A DNA stretch of 33,222 nt from Candidatus Eiseniibacteriota bacterium (GCA_025351485.1 JANXVU010000152.1:1-33222), one strand, 5' to 3'; numbered from the stretch's first letter, positions 7,415 through 18,751 are shown. Made by a program: numbers and translations. Notes: generated by a model not told the origin, from the letters alone.

Positions 7415-7616
7415 GTCCTTTGGCGGGCCTCCTCGGGGGCCTTTATTACTGCTATCCCTGCGGTTTCCGCCGGAGGACGGGCGCTGAAGCGTCTGCCATG
7501 TGAGCAGACGGCCAACCCCTTGTGTCCACGGGCCTTCGCCCGCAGCGCGCGACCCACCTCATCGCACGCCGCTCGCGGAGCTTGGCCGTTTGTTTCCATT
7601 CCCTCAGGAGATCCCA
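7415..7616 (+). promoter_or_regulatory. Structured 5' leader of the pyrophosphatase mRNA
   Basis: A terminator-like hairpin (7426-7441, GGCCTCC pairing with GGGGGCC through one G-U) is followed by TTTATT at 7442-7447, directly after the predicted start. A second perfect hairpin, CGTCTGC-N7-GCAGACG, spans 7490-7510. The first could attenuate the leader, or it could end transcripts from the SRPBCC gene. No known riboswitch class was recognised. The ribosome site AGGAG lies at 7606-7610. Confidence 0.4.
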
Positions 7617-10223
<2,607 letters not shown>

Positions 10224-10250
10224 CAGCCGTACAAACAAGCCTGCAAACCA

Positions 10251-10286
10251 GCCGCCTCCGGGTTCGCCCGGGGGCGGCTTTTTCTT
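10251..10286 (+). terminator. Rho-independent terminator of hppA
   Basis: GCCGCC-T-CCGGG pairs with CCCGG-G-GGCGGC around a TTCG tetraloop (10251-10278), followed by TTTTTCTT. It is the strongest terminator in the window. Confidence 0.9.
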
Positions 10287-10352
10287 AACCCGGACCGGGT
10301 TAAAGGACCCCGGCCATGAAGATGCCGGCAGGCCCAAAGTGCTTCTTTAGCC

Positions 10353-10381
10353 TTGACTTAGAGAAGATCTTCGGGTATCCT
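10353..10381 (+). promoter_or_regulatory. Sigma-70 promoter of the surface-protein operon
   Basis: TTGACT (10353-10358), a 17-nt spacer and TATCCT (10376-10381). Transcription would start near 10388, about 158 nt before the chosen start codon of the beta-helix gene. Confidence 0.55.
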
Positions 10382-10387
10382 TTGTGT

Positions 10388-10545
10388 GTCCCGCTTGCGC
10401 TCAAGTTCGAGCGGCGATGCCGGCTGTGGGGTCTGGCGCATCTCCTGCTAACTGCTTTTCGCCTTGGACTGCTGAGCCGGCGCCCGCCTCTAGCGGGTGC
10501 AGCGGCATGGACCCTGATAATTTGAAGCCGACCTACGCTCTACGT
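10388..10545 (+). promoter_or_regulatory. Long 5' leader of the surface-protein operon
   Basis: The leader contains a strong hairpin, GCGCCCGC-CTCTA-GCGGGTGC (about 10479-10499), flanked by GCCG/CGGC. No clear Shine-Dalgarno sequence precedes the ATG at 10546. I compared it by eye with cobalamin, c-di-GMP and c-di-AMP riboswitches and 6S RNA and could not match it. A structured regulatory leader is possible. Confidence 0.3.
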
Positions 10546-13419
10546 ATGTCTTCAAGGGCGCGTTGCCCGCAGTCTGTGTCCCGCCAGCCACGGACGGGCC
10601 GCTTGATCGCTTCCATCCTCGCGCTGGGCCTCCTGCTCCTTCGTTTCCAGGTCGCCACCGCCACCATTCTGGATGTTCCTTCCGGCTACGCCACCATCCA
10701 GGCCGCGGTGAGCGCAGCGTCGCCCGGAGATACCGTGCGGGTGGCCGCGGGGACCTTTGGGGAGAACGTTGTGGTCAACCTCCCGCTGGTCCTCCTGGGG
10801 GCCAACGCCGGCCTGGACGGCCGGGGGATCCGCGGCGCGGAAACGGTCGTGGATGCCGCCGGCTCGGGGACTCCGCTCAGGATCACCGCCGCCGGGGTGA
10901 GCGTGGACGGCCTACGGCTGCAGGGCGGTCAGGGCGGCCTCAGCGGCGCCGGCATCGAACTTGGCGGCTCCGCCGGGTCGGTCCTGGTGCTGAACTGCGT
11001 CCTGGCCGACAACTCGACCGGGGCGCTGGCCGAGGGGGCCGGGTCGGCCACCTTCCGGCGAAACCTGTTTGACGCGAACAACCGTCCGGGCCCGCATGGC
11101 GGGACGGGTGTCTCCTCCACCCACTCCATCTCGGTCACCGTGGACGACAATGAGCTTCGCGCGCACTCGCTCGCGGCGCTGGATTTCGAGTTCAGCGGCC
11201 CCTCTTGCCACTCCAACCTCTCGCTGACCGGAAACAGCATCCACAACAACGCGAACGGCGCCATCCTCCTGGGGGCCTCCGGGTGCGGCTTCGCGCGCAA
11301 CGATGTCACGGTCTGCAGCCAGAACGCCGTGGTGCTGGGCGGCGGGTGCAACCACTTGCAGTTCCTGAACAACCGGGTGTTCCTGAACACCGCCGGGCTG
11401 CTGGTCGAGGACTACGGCATGGGCGCCGGCAACAACTCGGACGTCATCGTCTCGAACAACAGTTTCACCGGGAATTCCCTGTACGCCATGGAACTCCAGG
11501 GCGCCTACGACGGAACGCTGTACGCCCGGGACAACTGGTGGGGATCCGTGACCGGCCCGTCCGGGATTGGGGGGAGCGGCTCCGGAGACAAGGTGATGAC
11601 GGACGTGGGGATGTCCGCCGCGCTGTACGGGTGGCGCACGAGCGGAACCGACAACAGTCCTGCCGCGGGCTTCCAGCCGGACGCCGACAATCCGATCTTC
11701 GTGCCGCAGCTGCCGCTCAGCCAGTGCCTGTCCACCAGCCGCCCGTGCCTGTCGCTCCCGATCAACATCCACCGCAGCGACTCCTCGCCCCTGCGCGGCT
11801 TCAGCCTGAACCTGCGCCTGTCGGGAAATCTGCAGCTGTGCTCGGGCCTCTCCAGCATCCAGGAGTTCACCTACATGTTCCAGGGCGGGAACACCACCTT
11901 CCTGGTCACCGACAACGGCGGTGGCTCGTACACCGTCGACTGCACCATCCTGGGGGCCGACTGCGGCGCGAACAATCCGAACGGCACGCTGCTCCTGGCC
12001 AACGTGCGGGCCAACGGCCCCGATGGCTCGGGCACGATATGGGTGTCCGACCTGATCCTGCGCAACTGCGACAACGACTCGGTGCCCACCAGCTCCCGCG
12101 CGGCGTCGGTGGTTCCGATCGATGTGACCCCGCCCGCGGCCATCGCCGACCTGGCCGCCACGCAGGTGAAGAGCGGCAACGACACCGACGGCACGACGAA
12201 GATCCGCCTCACGTGGACTTCGCCCGAGCCCGGCGCCACGGCCCAGGTGTACCGGGCCAAATTCGGCAACTATCCCTGGTACGACAACTCACCGAACTCC
12301 GGCTCCGTGCCCGTGACCCCGTCCTATCCGCCCCCGGCCCCATGGCAGCTCACCGCCGTGAACGCCTCGGGGAGCTCCGAGGAGACGACGAGCCGTGACG
12401 TCTATTTCTACGTGGCGTTCGCCGCGGACGCATGCGGCAACCGCGCCGCGGTGTCGAACAAGACCGGCGGCACGCTCAATTACCACCTGGGTGACGTCAC
12501 CAACGGGGCGGTCGCCGGAACGGGCGACAACGCCGTGAGCCTCGCCGACATCACCTACCTGGGCGCGAACTACGGCGCCTCGCTGCCGGCTTCCAGCCCC
12601 TTGAGCGTGCTGGACGTGGGGCCGACCACCGACGCCACCGTGGATGGCCGGCCGACCACCGACAACGTGCTGGACTTCGAAGACCTCATGATCTTCACCC
12701 TGAACTACAAGACCGTCTCCAAGCCGTCCATGTCCCGGCAGGACGCTACAGCGGACCAGGTGACGCTCCGGGTCGATGGCGGCGCCGAGGCGGGCGGCAC
12801 GCTGCTGGCCACCATGCGCATGACCGGTACCGGGACCATCCACGGCATCTCGACGAGGCTGCGCTGGAACCCCCGGGTGGTGCAACCGATGGGCGCCTCG
12901 GCCGGCCCGTGGCTTTCCTCGCAGGGCGGACTGGCGCTGTCGCCCGCGGGAGGTTCGATGGACGCCGCGGTGCTCGGCTCGCAGTCCGCGGGCCTTTCGG
13001 GCGAGGGCGACCTGGCCACCGTGAGCTTCCGGCGGATCGCGCCGGGGGACCCCGGAATCGAACTCGCCGCGCTCAGCGCCCGCGACGCGAGCAACCGCCC
13101 GGTGACCGTGGGCGCGCAAGGAGGCGCTCCGACTCTTCCGGCCGTCACCATGCTGGAGCCGGTGGCCCCCAACCCGAGCCGCGGGCCTTCCACCGTGCGG
13201 TTCCAACTGGCCCGAGGCGGCTTTACCGACCTGGCGGTCTACTCCGTGGAAGGACGGCGCGTTCGCTCGCTGGAGAGCGGCTCCCGCCCCGCCGGCCGCC
13301 AGCAGGTCTCCTGGGACGGCTCGGATTCGCAGGGACGGCATGTGCCGCCCGGCGTCTACTTTGTCAGGCTCCTGACCGCGGACGGAGTGTACAAGCGCTC
13401 CGTGACCGTGTTGCGTTGA
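10546..13419 (+). CDS. Secreted beta-helix protein with dockerin, cohesin-like modules and FlgD-like tail
   Basis: 957 residues. Signal peptide 1-39 (cut after ATA). A right-handed beta-helix, about 40-375, opens with the pectate-lyase-like YATIQAAVSAASPGDTVRV and includes RDNWWGSVTGPSG. A cohesin-like beta module spans about 393-525 and an FN3-like module about 526-645. A dockerin-like pair of segments follows at 648-677 and 688-722, ending in SLADITYLGANYG and DFEDLMIFTLNY. A second cohesin-like module (about 737-855, LRWNPRVVQ and GDLATVSFR) leads to the FlgD Ig-like/type-A sorting tail (866-957, APNPSRG to GVYFVRLLT). Upstream in-frame starts lack a signal peptide at the right distance, so ATG 10546 is chosen. 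It is likely exported and surface-attached; the beta-helix suggests polysaccharide binding or cleavage, with no catalytic residues assigned. It leads a three-gene operon. Confidence 0.85.
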   Translation: MSSRARCPQSVSRQPRTGRLIASILALGLLLLRFQVATATILDVPSGYATIQAAVSAASPGDTVRVAAGTFGENVVVNLPLVLLGANAGLDGRGIRGAETVVDAAGSGTPLRITAAGVSVDGLRLQGGQGGLSGAGIELGGSAGSVLVLNCVLADNSTGALAEGAGSATFRRNLFDANNRPGPHGGTGVSSTHSISVTVDDNELRAHSLAALDFEFSGPSCHSNLSLTGNSIHNNANGAILLGASGCGFARNDVTVCSQNAVVLGGGCNHLQFLNNRVFLNTAGLLVEDYGMGAGNNSDVIVSNNSFTGNSLYAMELQGAYDGTLYARDNWWGSVTGPSGIGGSGSGDKVMTDVGMSAALYGWRTSGTDNSPAAGFQPDADNPIFVPQLPLSQCLSTSRPCLSLPINIHRSDSSPLRGFSLNLRLSGNLQLCSGLSSIQEFTYMFQGGNTTFLVTDNGGGSYTVDCTILGADCGANNPNGTLLLANVRANGPDGSGTIWVSDLILRNCDNDSVPTSSRAASVVPIDVTPPAAIADLAATQVKSGNDTDGTTKIRLTWTSPEPGATAQVYRAKFGNYPWYDNSPNSGSVPVTPSYPPPAPWQLTAVNASGSSEETTSRDVYFYVAFAADACGNRAAVSNKTGGTLNYHLGDVTNGAVAGTGDNAVSLADITYLGANYGASLPASSPLSVLDVGPTTDATVDGRPTTDNVLDFEDLMIFTLNYKTVSKPSMSRQDATADQVTLRVDGGAEAGGTLLATMRMTGTGTIHGISTRLRWNPRVVQPMGASAGPWLSSQGGLALSPAGGSMDAAVLGSQSAGLSGEGDLATVSFRRIAPGDPGIELAALSARDASNRPVTVGAQGGAPTLPAVTMLEPVAPNPSRGPSTVRFQLARGGFTDLAVYSVEGRRVRSLESGSRPAGRQQVSWDGSDSQGRHVPPGVYFVRLLTADGVYKRSVTVLR

Positions 13420-13432
13420 GGAAGGATCGTCC

Positions 13433-15610
13433 GTGAAGAACTCCCACGCCACTTCCCGTCTGCCGGCCCTGATGCTGGCCCTGCTCGCGCTGGTCGCCTG
13501 CGCCGGGGTCTCCGCGGCCGCCACGGGCGTCAAGGTGGCCCTGCAGCCGGCCCTGACCTCGGTTTCGCCGGGAGACACGTTCTATCTGGACATCAACGTC
13601 ACCCGCGCCGGGTCGGCGTTCAACGGCTACACGGCCGTGATCGGGTTCGATCCCTCGGTGCTGCAGTTCCTGCCCACCTCCCCGCTCAGCCAGCAGGAAG
13701 GCGCGCTGATGACCGGGGCCTGCGGGAACACGTTCCACCAGTTCACCGCCGGCGCGAGCCAACTCGGGATCGACCACTCGCTTTTGTGCAACGGCGTTTC
13801 GCTCACCGGCCCGGGGCAGGTGTACCGGCTGCGGTTCAAGGCCCTGGCCGGCCTCACCACCACCCAGGTGCGCTTCCTCTCCGGGCTCCAGTTCTACAAG
13901 GCGGGCGTGGCGGTCAATCCCGATTCGTCCGTGGACGCCACCGTGCAGCTTCCGAGCTTCCCCATCACCGCCTCCGCCGGCGCGGGCGGCTCGATCACGC
14001 CTTCGGGCACGATCAACGTGGTCGATGGCGGGGGCCAGGCCTTCACCATCGCCCCGAACACCGGCTTCCATTTGGTGGACGTGCTGGTGGACGGCTCCAG
14101 CGTGGGCGCGGTCCCGAGCTACACCTTCACCAACGTCCATGCCGCGCACACGATTTCGGCCAGCTTCGCGGCGAACACTTTCACCATCATCGCCACCGCG
14201 GGCTCGGGCGGCCTTATCTCGCCCTCCGGGGCGGTGAGCGTGAACCAGGGCGCGAGCCAGGTGTTCACCATTTCGCCTGATCCGGGCCACCACGTGGTGG
14301 ATGTCCAGGTGGACGGCCTGAGCGTGGGAGCGGTCACCTCCTACACCTTTAACAACGTGCAGGCGGACCACGCCATCTCGGCCACCTTCGCGATTCCTAC
14401 CTTCACCATCACGGCCAGCGCGGGCGCCAACGGCTCCATCACTCCCTCGGGCGCGGTCGGGGTGAGTTTCGGCGGGAGCCAGGTCTTCACCATGATGCCG
14501 GCCGCCGGCTATCACGTGCTGGACGTGCTCGTGGACGGGGTCTCGGTGGGCGCCGTGACGAGCTACACCTTCAACAGCGTAAGCGCGAACCACACCATTG
14601 CCGTCACCTTCGCGATCAACGTGTACACGATCACCGCCAGCGCCGGCGCCAACGGATCCATCACGCCCTCGGGCGCGGTCCCAGTGAATTTCGGGGGGAG
14701 CCAGACCTTCACCATGACGCCGGCCACCGGGCACCACGTGCTGGATGTGCTGGTGGACGGGGCCTCGGTGGGCGCGGTGACGAGCTACGCCTTCAGCAGC
14801 GTGAACGCGAACCACACGATTTCCGTCACCTTCGCGATCAACGTGTACACCATCACCGCCGGCGCCGGGGCCAACGGAAGCATCTCCCCCTCGGGCGCGG
14901 TGGCGGTCCCGCACGGCGGCAGCCAGGCGTTCACCGTCACCCCGGATGCCCACTACCACGTGACCGGGGTCAAGGTGGACGGCTCGACAGTCGGGGCCGT
15001 TCTGGGTTATACTTTTTCGAACGTGATCGGCAACCACACCATTTCGGCCACCTTCGGGATCGACTCGCTGACCGTGACGGCCACCGCTGGGCCGGACGGA
15101 TCCATCAGCCCGGCGGGGCCGGTGGCGGTTCCCTACGGAGCGAACCGCGGCTTCCTGATCACGCCGAATGCCGGGTTCCACGTCTCGGACGTGCTGCTGG
15201 ACGGGATTTCGGTGGGGCCGGTGCCCCAATACGCGTTCACCTACACGCTGAGCGCGGTCGCGGCCGACCACACCCTCCAGGCCCTGTTCGACGCCGGCAC
15301 GCCGGTGGGGGTCGAGGGCGATCCCTCCACGGCGGGGTCGCTCCGGGTGCGGGCCTTCCCGAACCCCTCGAGGGGCGCGGTCGAGCTCACGGTCCGTTCG
15401 CCGGGGCCGGGAACGCAGATTTTGGAAGTGTTCGACATGACCGGCCGCAGCGTCCGCCGCCTGGAGAGCGGCTCGTACCTGGCCGGCATGAGGAGAGTGG
15501 CCTGGGATGGCCGGGATAAATCCGGTTCCCGAGTAGCTTCGGGGATCTACCAGGTATTGCTGACGTCCGGAAGCATGCGCGCCCGGACACGGATCACTCT
15601 ACTGCGCTAG
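13433..15610 (+). CDS. Secreted cohesin-like protein with six 74-residue InlB-type repeats and FlgD-like tail
   Basis: 725 residues from GTG 13433, behind GAGGAAGG and 13 nt after the previous gene. Signal peptide 1-29. A cohesin-like domain, about 33-172, shows SVSPGDTFYLDINV, YTAVIGFDPSVLQFL and GQVYRLRFKAL. Six repeats of exactly 74 residues start at 176, 250, 324, 398, 472 and 546. Each runs [FYL]T[IV]TA.AG..GSI.PSG, then a GF/YHV.DVLVDG.SVGAV turn, then HTI.ATF, matching divergent InlB B-repeat (bacterial repeat) domains. The FlgD-like tail runs about 633-725 (FPNPSRG to SGIYQVLL). It is likely an extended surface stalk that displays a cohesin, a possible partner for the dockerins of the flanking genes. 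Confidence 0.85.
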   Translation: MKNSHATSRLPALMLALLALVACAGVSAAATGVKVALQPALTSVSPGDTFYLDINVTRAGSAFNGYTAVIGFDPSVLQFLPTSPLSQQEGALMTGACGNTFHQFTAGASQLGIDHSLLCNGVSLTGPGQVYRLRFKALAGLTTTQVRFLSGLQFYKAGVAVNPDSSVDATVQLPSFPITASAGAGGSITPSGTINVVDGGGQAFTIAPNTGFHLVDVLVDGSSVGAVPSYTFTNVHAAHTISASFAANTFTIIATAGSGGLISPSGAVSVNQGASQVFTISPDPGHHVVDVQVDGLSVGAVTSYTFNNVQADHAISATFAIPTFTITASAGANGSITPSGAVGVSFGGSQVFTMMPAAGYHVLDVLVDGVSVGAVTSYTFNSVSANHTIAVTFAINVYTITASAGANGSITPSGAVPVNFGGSQTFTMTPATGHHVLDVLVDGASVGAVTSYAFSSVNANHTISVTFAINVYTITAGAGANGSISPSGAVAVPHGGSQAFTVTPDAHYHVTGVKVDGSTVGAVLGYTFSNVIGNHTISATFGIDSLTVTATAGPDGSISPAGPVAVPYGANRGFLITPNAGFHVSDVLLDGISVGPVPQYAFTYTLSAVAADHTLQALFDAGTPVGVEGDPSTAGSLRVRAFPNPSRGAVELTVRSPGPGTQILEVFDMTGRSVRRLESGSYLAGMRRVAWDGRDKSGSRVASGIYQVLLTSGSMRARTRITLLR
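13958..15292 (+). repeat. Six tandem 222-bp coding repeats
   Basis: Units begin at 13958, 14180, 14402, 14624, 14846 and 15068, each 222 bp (74 codons). Units 3 to 5 are the most alike at DNA level, sharing long runs around the VYTITA and SVGAVTSY codons. The last unit carries a small insertion near its end. This suggests recent internal duplication or gene conversion. Confidence 0.9.
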
Positions 15611-15628
15611 TCCGAGAGATTCTCGGAC
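15610..15628 (+). other. Intercistronic perfect hairpin
   Basis: GTCCGAGA-GAT-TCTCGGAC forms an 8-bp stem with a 3-nt loop, starting at the last base of the preceding stop codon. There is no U-tract, so mRNA stability or differential expression within the operon is more likely than termination. Confidence 0.5.
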
Positions 15629-15642
15629 CTGCTGGAGGCCGC

Positions 15643-17445
15643 GTGTTGAATTCCCCTAAGTCTCGAATCGCCGGAATCTTTGCCGGAGCGCTGGCTCTGG
15701 CACTTGTGCTCACCGGCAGGGCCGTGGCGCAGGACACCGTCGCCGCCACGTTCCAACCCACCGACTGCATCTCCACCGTTCACACCTGTGTCTCGGTGCC
15801 GGTGGTCTTCAGTCGAACCGACACCACCGGCATGCGTGGATACAGCGTCACCCTCCAGCTTAGCGCCAACCTGGCGCTGTGCGGGAGCATCACCCGCGGC
15901 TCGTACCTGACCTCGGCCAACCCGAACACCAAGTTCATCGTGACCGACCTGGGCGGGGGCTCGTACCTCGTGGACGAGGTCATTCTGGGGGTGCCCTGCG
16001 GCGCGACCGGCAGCGGCACGCTGTTCACCATTCCCCTGACCAGTTCCTCGCCGGGCGGCATCGGCACGGTCAGCATCACCTCGGTCACCGCGCGCAATTG
16101 CGACAACGATTCCGTTCCGGCCTTCGCCGGCCTCGCCGGCTCGATCAAGATCGACAACGTCCCGCCCGCGGCCGTCACCAACCTGGCCTCCTCCCAGGTG
16201 AAGTCCGGAAACGATCCCGACAGCACCACCCGGGTGACGCTTACGTTCACCAACCCCGAGGCGGGCACTTCGATTTCAATTTACCGGGCCGGGTACGGCA
16301 GCTACCCGACCTACGCAGGCGGCTCGGTTCCCGCCGCCCCCACGGCCTATCCGGCTTCCGGTCCGTGGGCGCTGACCGGCGTTTCCGCCACCGGCCAGAC
16401 CGACAAGACCCCCGCGCGCAACTTCTACTACTTCGTGGCCATCACCCGGGATTCGTGCGACAACGCCACGGTGTCCAACCTCACTTCGGGCACGCTGAAC
16501 TACTTCCTGGGCGACTACGCCAACGGCGTTTCCCCCGGGAGCGGCGACAACGCGGTGAACACCACGGACCTGTCCCTGCTGGGCGCCCACTACGGGCTCT
16601 CCGGCGTAGCGGTCGCCCCTTACAGCTATCTGGACGTGGGTCCGACCACCAACCGCTCGGTCAACTCGCGCCCCGTGCCCGACACCAAGATCGGATTCGA
16701 AGACCTGATCCTGCTCTCCATCAACTTTGAAACCGTGAGCAAGCCGTCGATGGCCCGGGACGAAGCCCTGCCCGCCGGCAGCGACGAGCTCTCACTGCGG
16801 CTCGTGGGCGATGCGCCGGTGGGCGGCGTGCTGCGCGCTGCCATCGGCATGCGCGGCACCGGCCACATCCAGGGCCTGAGCGCCCGCCTGCGCTGGAACC
16901 CGGCGGCGGTCACGCCGAGCGGGATCTCCGCCGGCGAACTCCTGGAAAGCCAGGGCGGCGTTGCCCTGTCCGCGGAACCGGGCGTGGTGGACGCCGTTCT
17001 CCAGGGCGTTTCGCGCCGCGGGCTGACCGGCGAAGGAACCCTGGCCTTGGTCTCCTTCCGCCGCATCGCCGAAGGCGACCCGGGACTTTCCCTGGCCTCG
17101 GTGGACGCGCGCGACTCGCGCAACCAGACGGTGGAACTGGGGATGCTGCAGCCGAACGTTCGTCCCGCGGTGACCGGGCTTGCCCCCGCCTCTCCGAATC
17201 CCTCGCGGGGCGGAGCGACGTTGCGCTACAGCCTGGCGAAGGCGGGCCAGGCCGACCTCGCGATCTTCTCCGTGGACGGCCGCAAGGTGCGCCAGCTCGC
17301 CTCCGGTTCGCGGGGCGCAGGCTCTTACGAAGCGGCCTGGAACGGCCGGGACAGTGGCGGCCGGCCGGTGGCACCGGGCATCTACTACGCCCGGCTGCAG
17401 ACGCAACAGGGAAGCTTTACGAGGACCCTGACCCTGCTCAACTAG
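15643..17445 (+). CDS. Secreted dockerin/cohesin-like protein with FlgD-like tail, paralogue of the beta-helix protein
   Basis: 600 residues. GTG 15643 and TTG 15646 both follow GGAGG; TTG has the better spacing. The signal peptide ends near AVAQ (residue 30). From residue 38 on it matches the beta-helix protein module for module: cohesin-like about 40-170 (CVSVPVVF, GYSVTLQLSANLALC, RNCDNDSVP), FN3-like 172-285, dockerin-like segments 289-318 and 329-363, a second cohesin-like module about 381-500 (LRWNPAAVTPSG, GTLALVSFR), and tail 510-600 (SPNPSRGG to GIYYARLQT). It is in effect the beta-helix protein without its helix. Last gene of the operon, followed by a terminator. A role in surface-complex assembly is inferred. 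Confidence 0.85.
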   Translation: MLNSPKSRIAGIFAGALALALVLTGRAVAQDTVAATFQPTDCISTVHTCVSVPVVFSRTDTTGMRGYSVTLQLSANLALCGSITRGSYLTSANPNTKFIVTDLGGGSYLVDEVILGVPCGATGSGTLFTIPLTSSSPGGIGTVSITSVTARNCDNDSVPAFAGLAGSIKIDNVPPAAVTNLASSQVKSGNDPDSTTRVTLTFTNPEAGTSISIYRAGYGSYPTYAGGSVPAAPTAYPASGPWALTGVSATGQTDKTPARNFYYFVAITRDSCDNATVSNLTSGTLNYFLGDYANGVSPGSGDNAVNTTDLSLLGAHYGLSGVAVAPYSYLDVGPTTNRSVNSRPVPDTKIGFEDLILLSINFETVSKPSMARDEALPAGSDELSLRLVGDAPVGGVLRAAIGMRGTGHIQGLSARLRWNPAAVTPSGISAGELLESQGGVALSAEPGVVDAVLQGVSRRGLTGEGTLALVSFRRIAEGDPGLSLASVDARDSRNQTVELGMLQPNVRPAVTGLAPASPNPSRGGATLRYSLAKAGQADLAIFSVDGRKVRQLASGSRGAGSYEAAWNGRDSGGRPVAPGIYYARLQTQQGSFTRTLTLLN

Positions 17446-17490
17446 ACTCTTCGGGGGCCTGCCACGCAGCCCCGAAACTCGGTTTCACGA

Positions 17491-17528
17491 GCGGCCCCGT
17501 CTCCCCCGAGGCGGGGCCGCTTTCATTT
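17491..17528 (+). terminator. Rho-independent terminator of the surface-protein operon
   Basis: GCGGCCCCG pairs with CGGGGCCGC (9 bp, extended inward by CTC/GAG), followed by TTTCATTT. Confidence 0.8.
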
Positions 17529-17635
17529 GCCGACATTGCCCGCCGAAATCGGATGGTGGCATTCCGCCGCTCCGCGGTAGTCTTTCGCTCGTGACAAGGA
17601 TCCGATCCGGAAACTCGAAACGGAGGGAAACGGGA

Positions 17636-18751
17636 ATGATCAAGATCGACCCAGACCAGGAAGAGCGGTGGTGGCGGGTGATGGCCGCGCGCGACAAGTC
17701 CGCCCGGGGCGACTTCATGATGGGCGTGCGCACCACCGGGATCTACTGCACGCCGGGTTGCCCCGCGCGCACGCCGCTCCAAAGGAATGTGGAGTTCTTC
17801 GCCAGCGCCAAGGCCGCCGAGCTGGCCGGGTTCCGTGCCTGCAAGCGCTGCAAGCCATCGGGCGAGCTACCGCGCGATCCGGCCACCGCGAGGGTCCACC
17901 GGGCCTGCGACCGCATCGCCGCGCAGCTCGATCCCCCGCCTTCGCTCCGCGAACTGGCGCGGGAAGCCGGGGTGAGCCAGGACGCCCTGCGCCGCGATTT
18001 CGCGCGCGCGCTGGGGATATCGCCACGCGAGTATGCGGATGCGCTGCGCATCCGCGCGTTCAAGTCGAGTATTCGAAAGGGGACCGAAGTGACGGAAGCC
18101 ATCTACGAAGCGGGTTACGGTTCCAGCCGCGGGCTGTACGAGCGCGCCGGCAAGCAGCTGGGCATGACCCCCTCGGCCTACCGCCGCGGCGGCGAAGGCA
18201 TGGAGATCCGCTACGTGCTCACGAACAGCCCGCTCGGGCGGCTGCTGGTGGCCGGGACGCAGCGCGGGGTGTGCGCGGTGATGCTGGCGCGTCCCGATCG
18301 CGAGCTGGTCTCGTCGCTGAAGAAGGAGTATCCGAAAGCGGGGATCCGCGAGGGCCGCGAGGGTCTGGGCGCGTGGGTGCGGGAAGTGACCGCGCTGCTC
18401 CGCGGCCGCACACCGGCGCGCGAACTGCCGCTGGACCTGCGGGCCACCGCGTTCCAATGGCGGGTGTGGCGGGAGCTGACCCGTATTCCCACCGGGGAGA
18501 CCCGCAGCTACGCCGAAGTGGCCCGCCGGATCGGAAGTCCCAAGGGAGCGCGCGCCGTGGCCCGGGCCTGCGCCACCAACCCGGTGCCCTTGATCATCCC
18601 CTGCCACCGCGTGGTGCGCGGCACGGGAGCGCTGGGAGGATATCGATGGGGGATGAAAGTGAAGGAGGAACTGCTGGCGGTGGAAGAGCGTGCCGGCAGG
18701 AAGAGACGCCGGCCCGCGCCCCGAAAGACAGCGTCACGGCGGGCGGGCTGA
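17636..18751 (+). CDS. ada: Ada: methylation-responsive activator and O6-methylguanine-DNA methyltransferase
   Basis: 371 residues. The N-terminal phosphotriester-methyl acceptor domain keeps the four zinc cysteines at Cys38, Cys42, Cys69 and Cys72, the same numbers as E. coli Ada. An AraC-type HTH region follows (about 85-185, LRELAREAGVSQDALRRDF). The C-terminal methyltransferase has IPCHRVV with acceptor Cys323, and a short basic tail ends the protein. It repairs alkylated DNA and, once methylated at Cys38, should activate its own and related genes. The start at ATG 17636 follows GGAGGG by 8 nt; a GTG at 17591 is a less likely alternative. No alkA or alkB lies beside it, and no E. coli-like Ada box was seen in 17529-17635. 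Confidence 0.93.
   Translation: MIKIDPDQEERWWRVMAARDKSARGDFMMGVRTTGIYCTPGCPARTPLQRNVEFFASAKAAELAGFRACKRCKPSGELPRDPATARVHRACDRIAAQLDPPPSLRELAREAGVSQDALRRDFARALGISPREYADALRIRAFKSSIRKGTEVTEAIYEAGYGSSRGLYERAGKQLGMTPSAYRRGGEGMEIRYVLTNSPLGRLLVAGTQRGVCAVMLARPDRELVSSLKKEYPKAGIREGREGLGAWVREVTALLRGRTPARELPLDLRATAFQWRVWRELTRIPTGETRSYAEVARRIGSPKGARAVARACATNPVPLIIPCHRVVRGTGALGGYRWGMKVKEELLAVEERAGRKRRRPAPRKTASRRAG

Noticed and set aside
10388-10545. 6S RNA or a known riboswitch upstream of the beta-helix gene
   Set aside because: Promoter and length would fit, but I could not match the conserved bubble or aptamer cores of the classes I know.
12140-12480. Catalytic domain after the beta-helix
   Set aside because: The VTPPAAIADL to NRAAVSNKTGG segment looks like an FN3-type spacer module; no active-site motif is present.
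13364-15271. Long minus-strand frame opposite the repeat protein
   Set aside because: Its repeats mirror the plus-strand repeats and it has no recognisable domain; the plus strand has a signal peptide, ribosome site and known folds.
13958-15292. CRISPR-like spaced repeats
   Set aside because: The periodic sequence is in frame, 222 bp long and codes for protein repeats, not short repeats with spacers.
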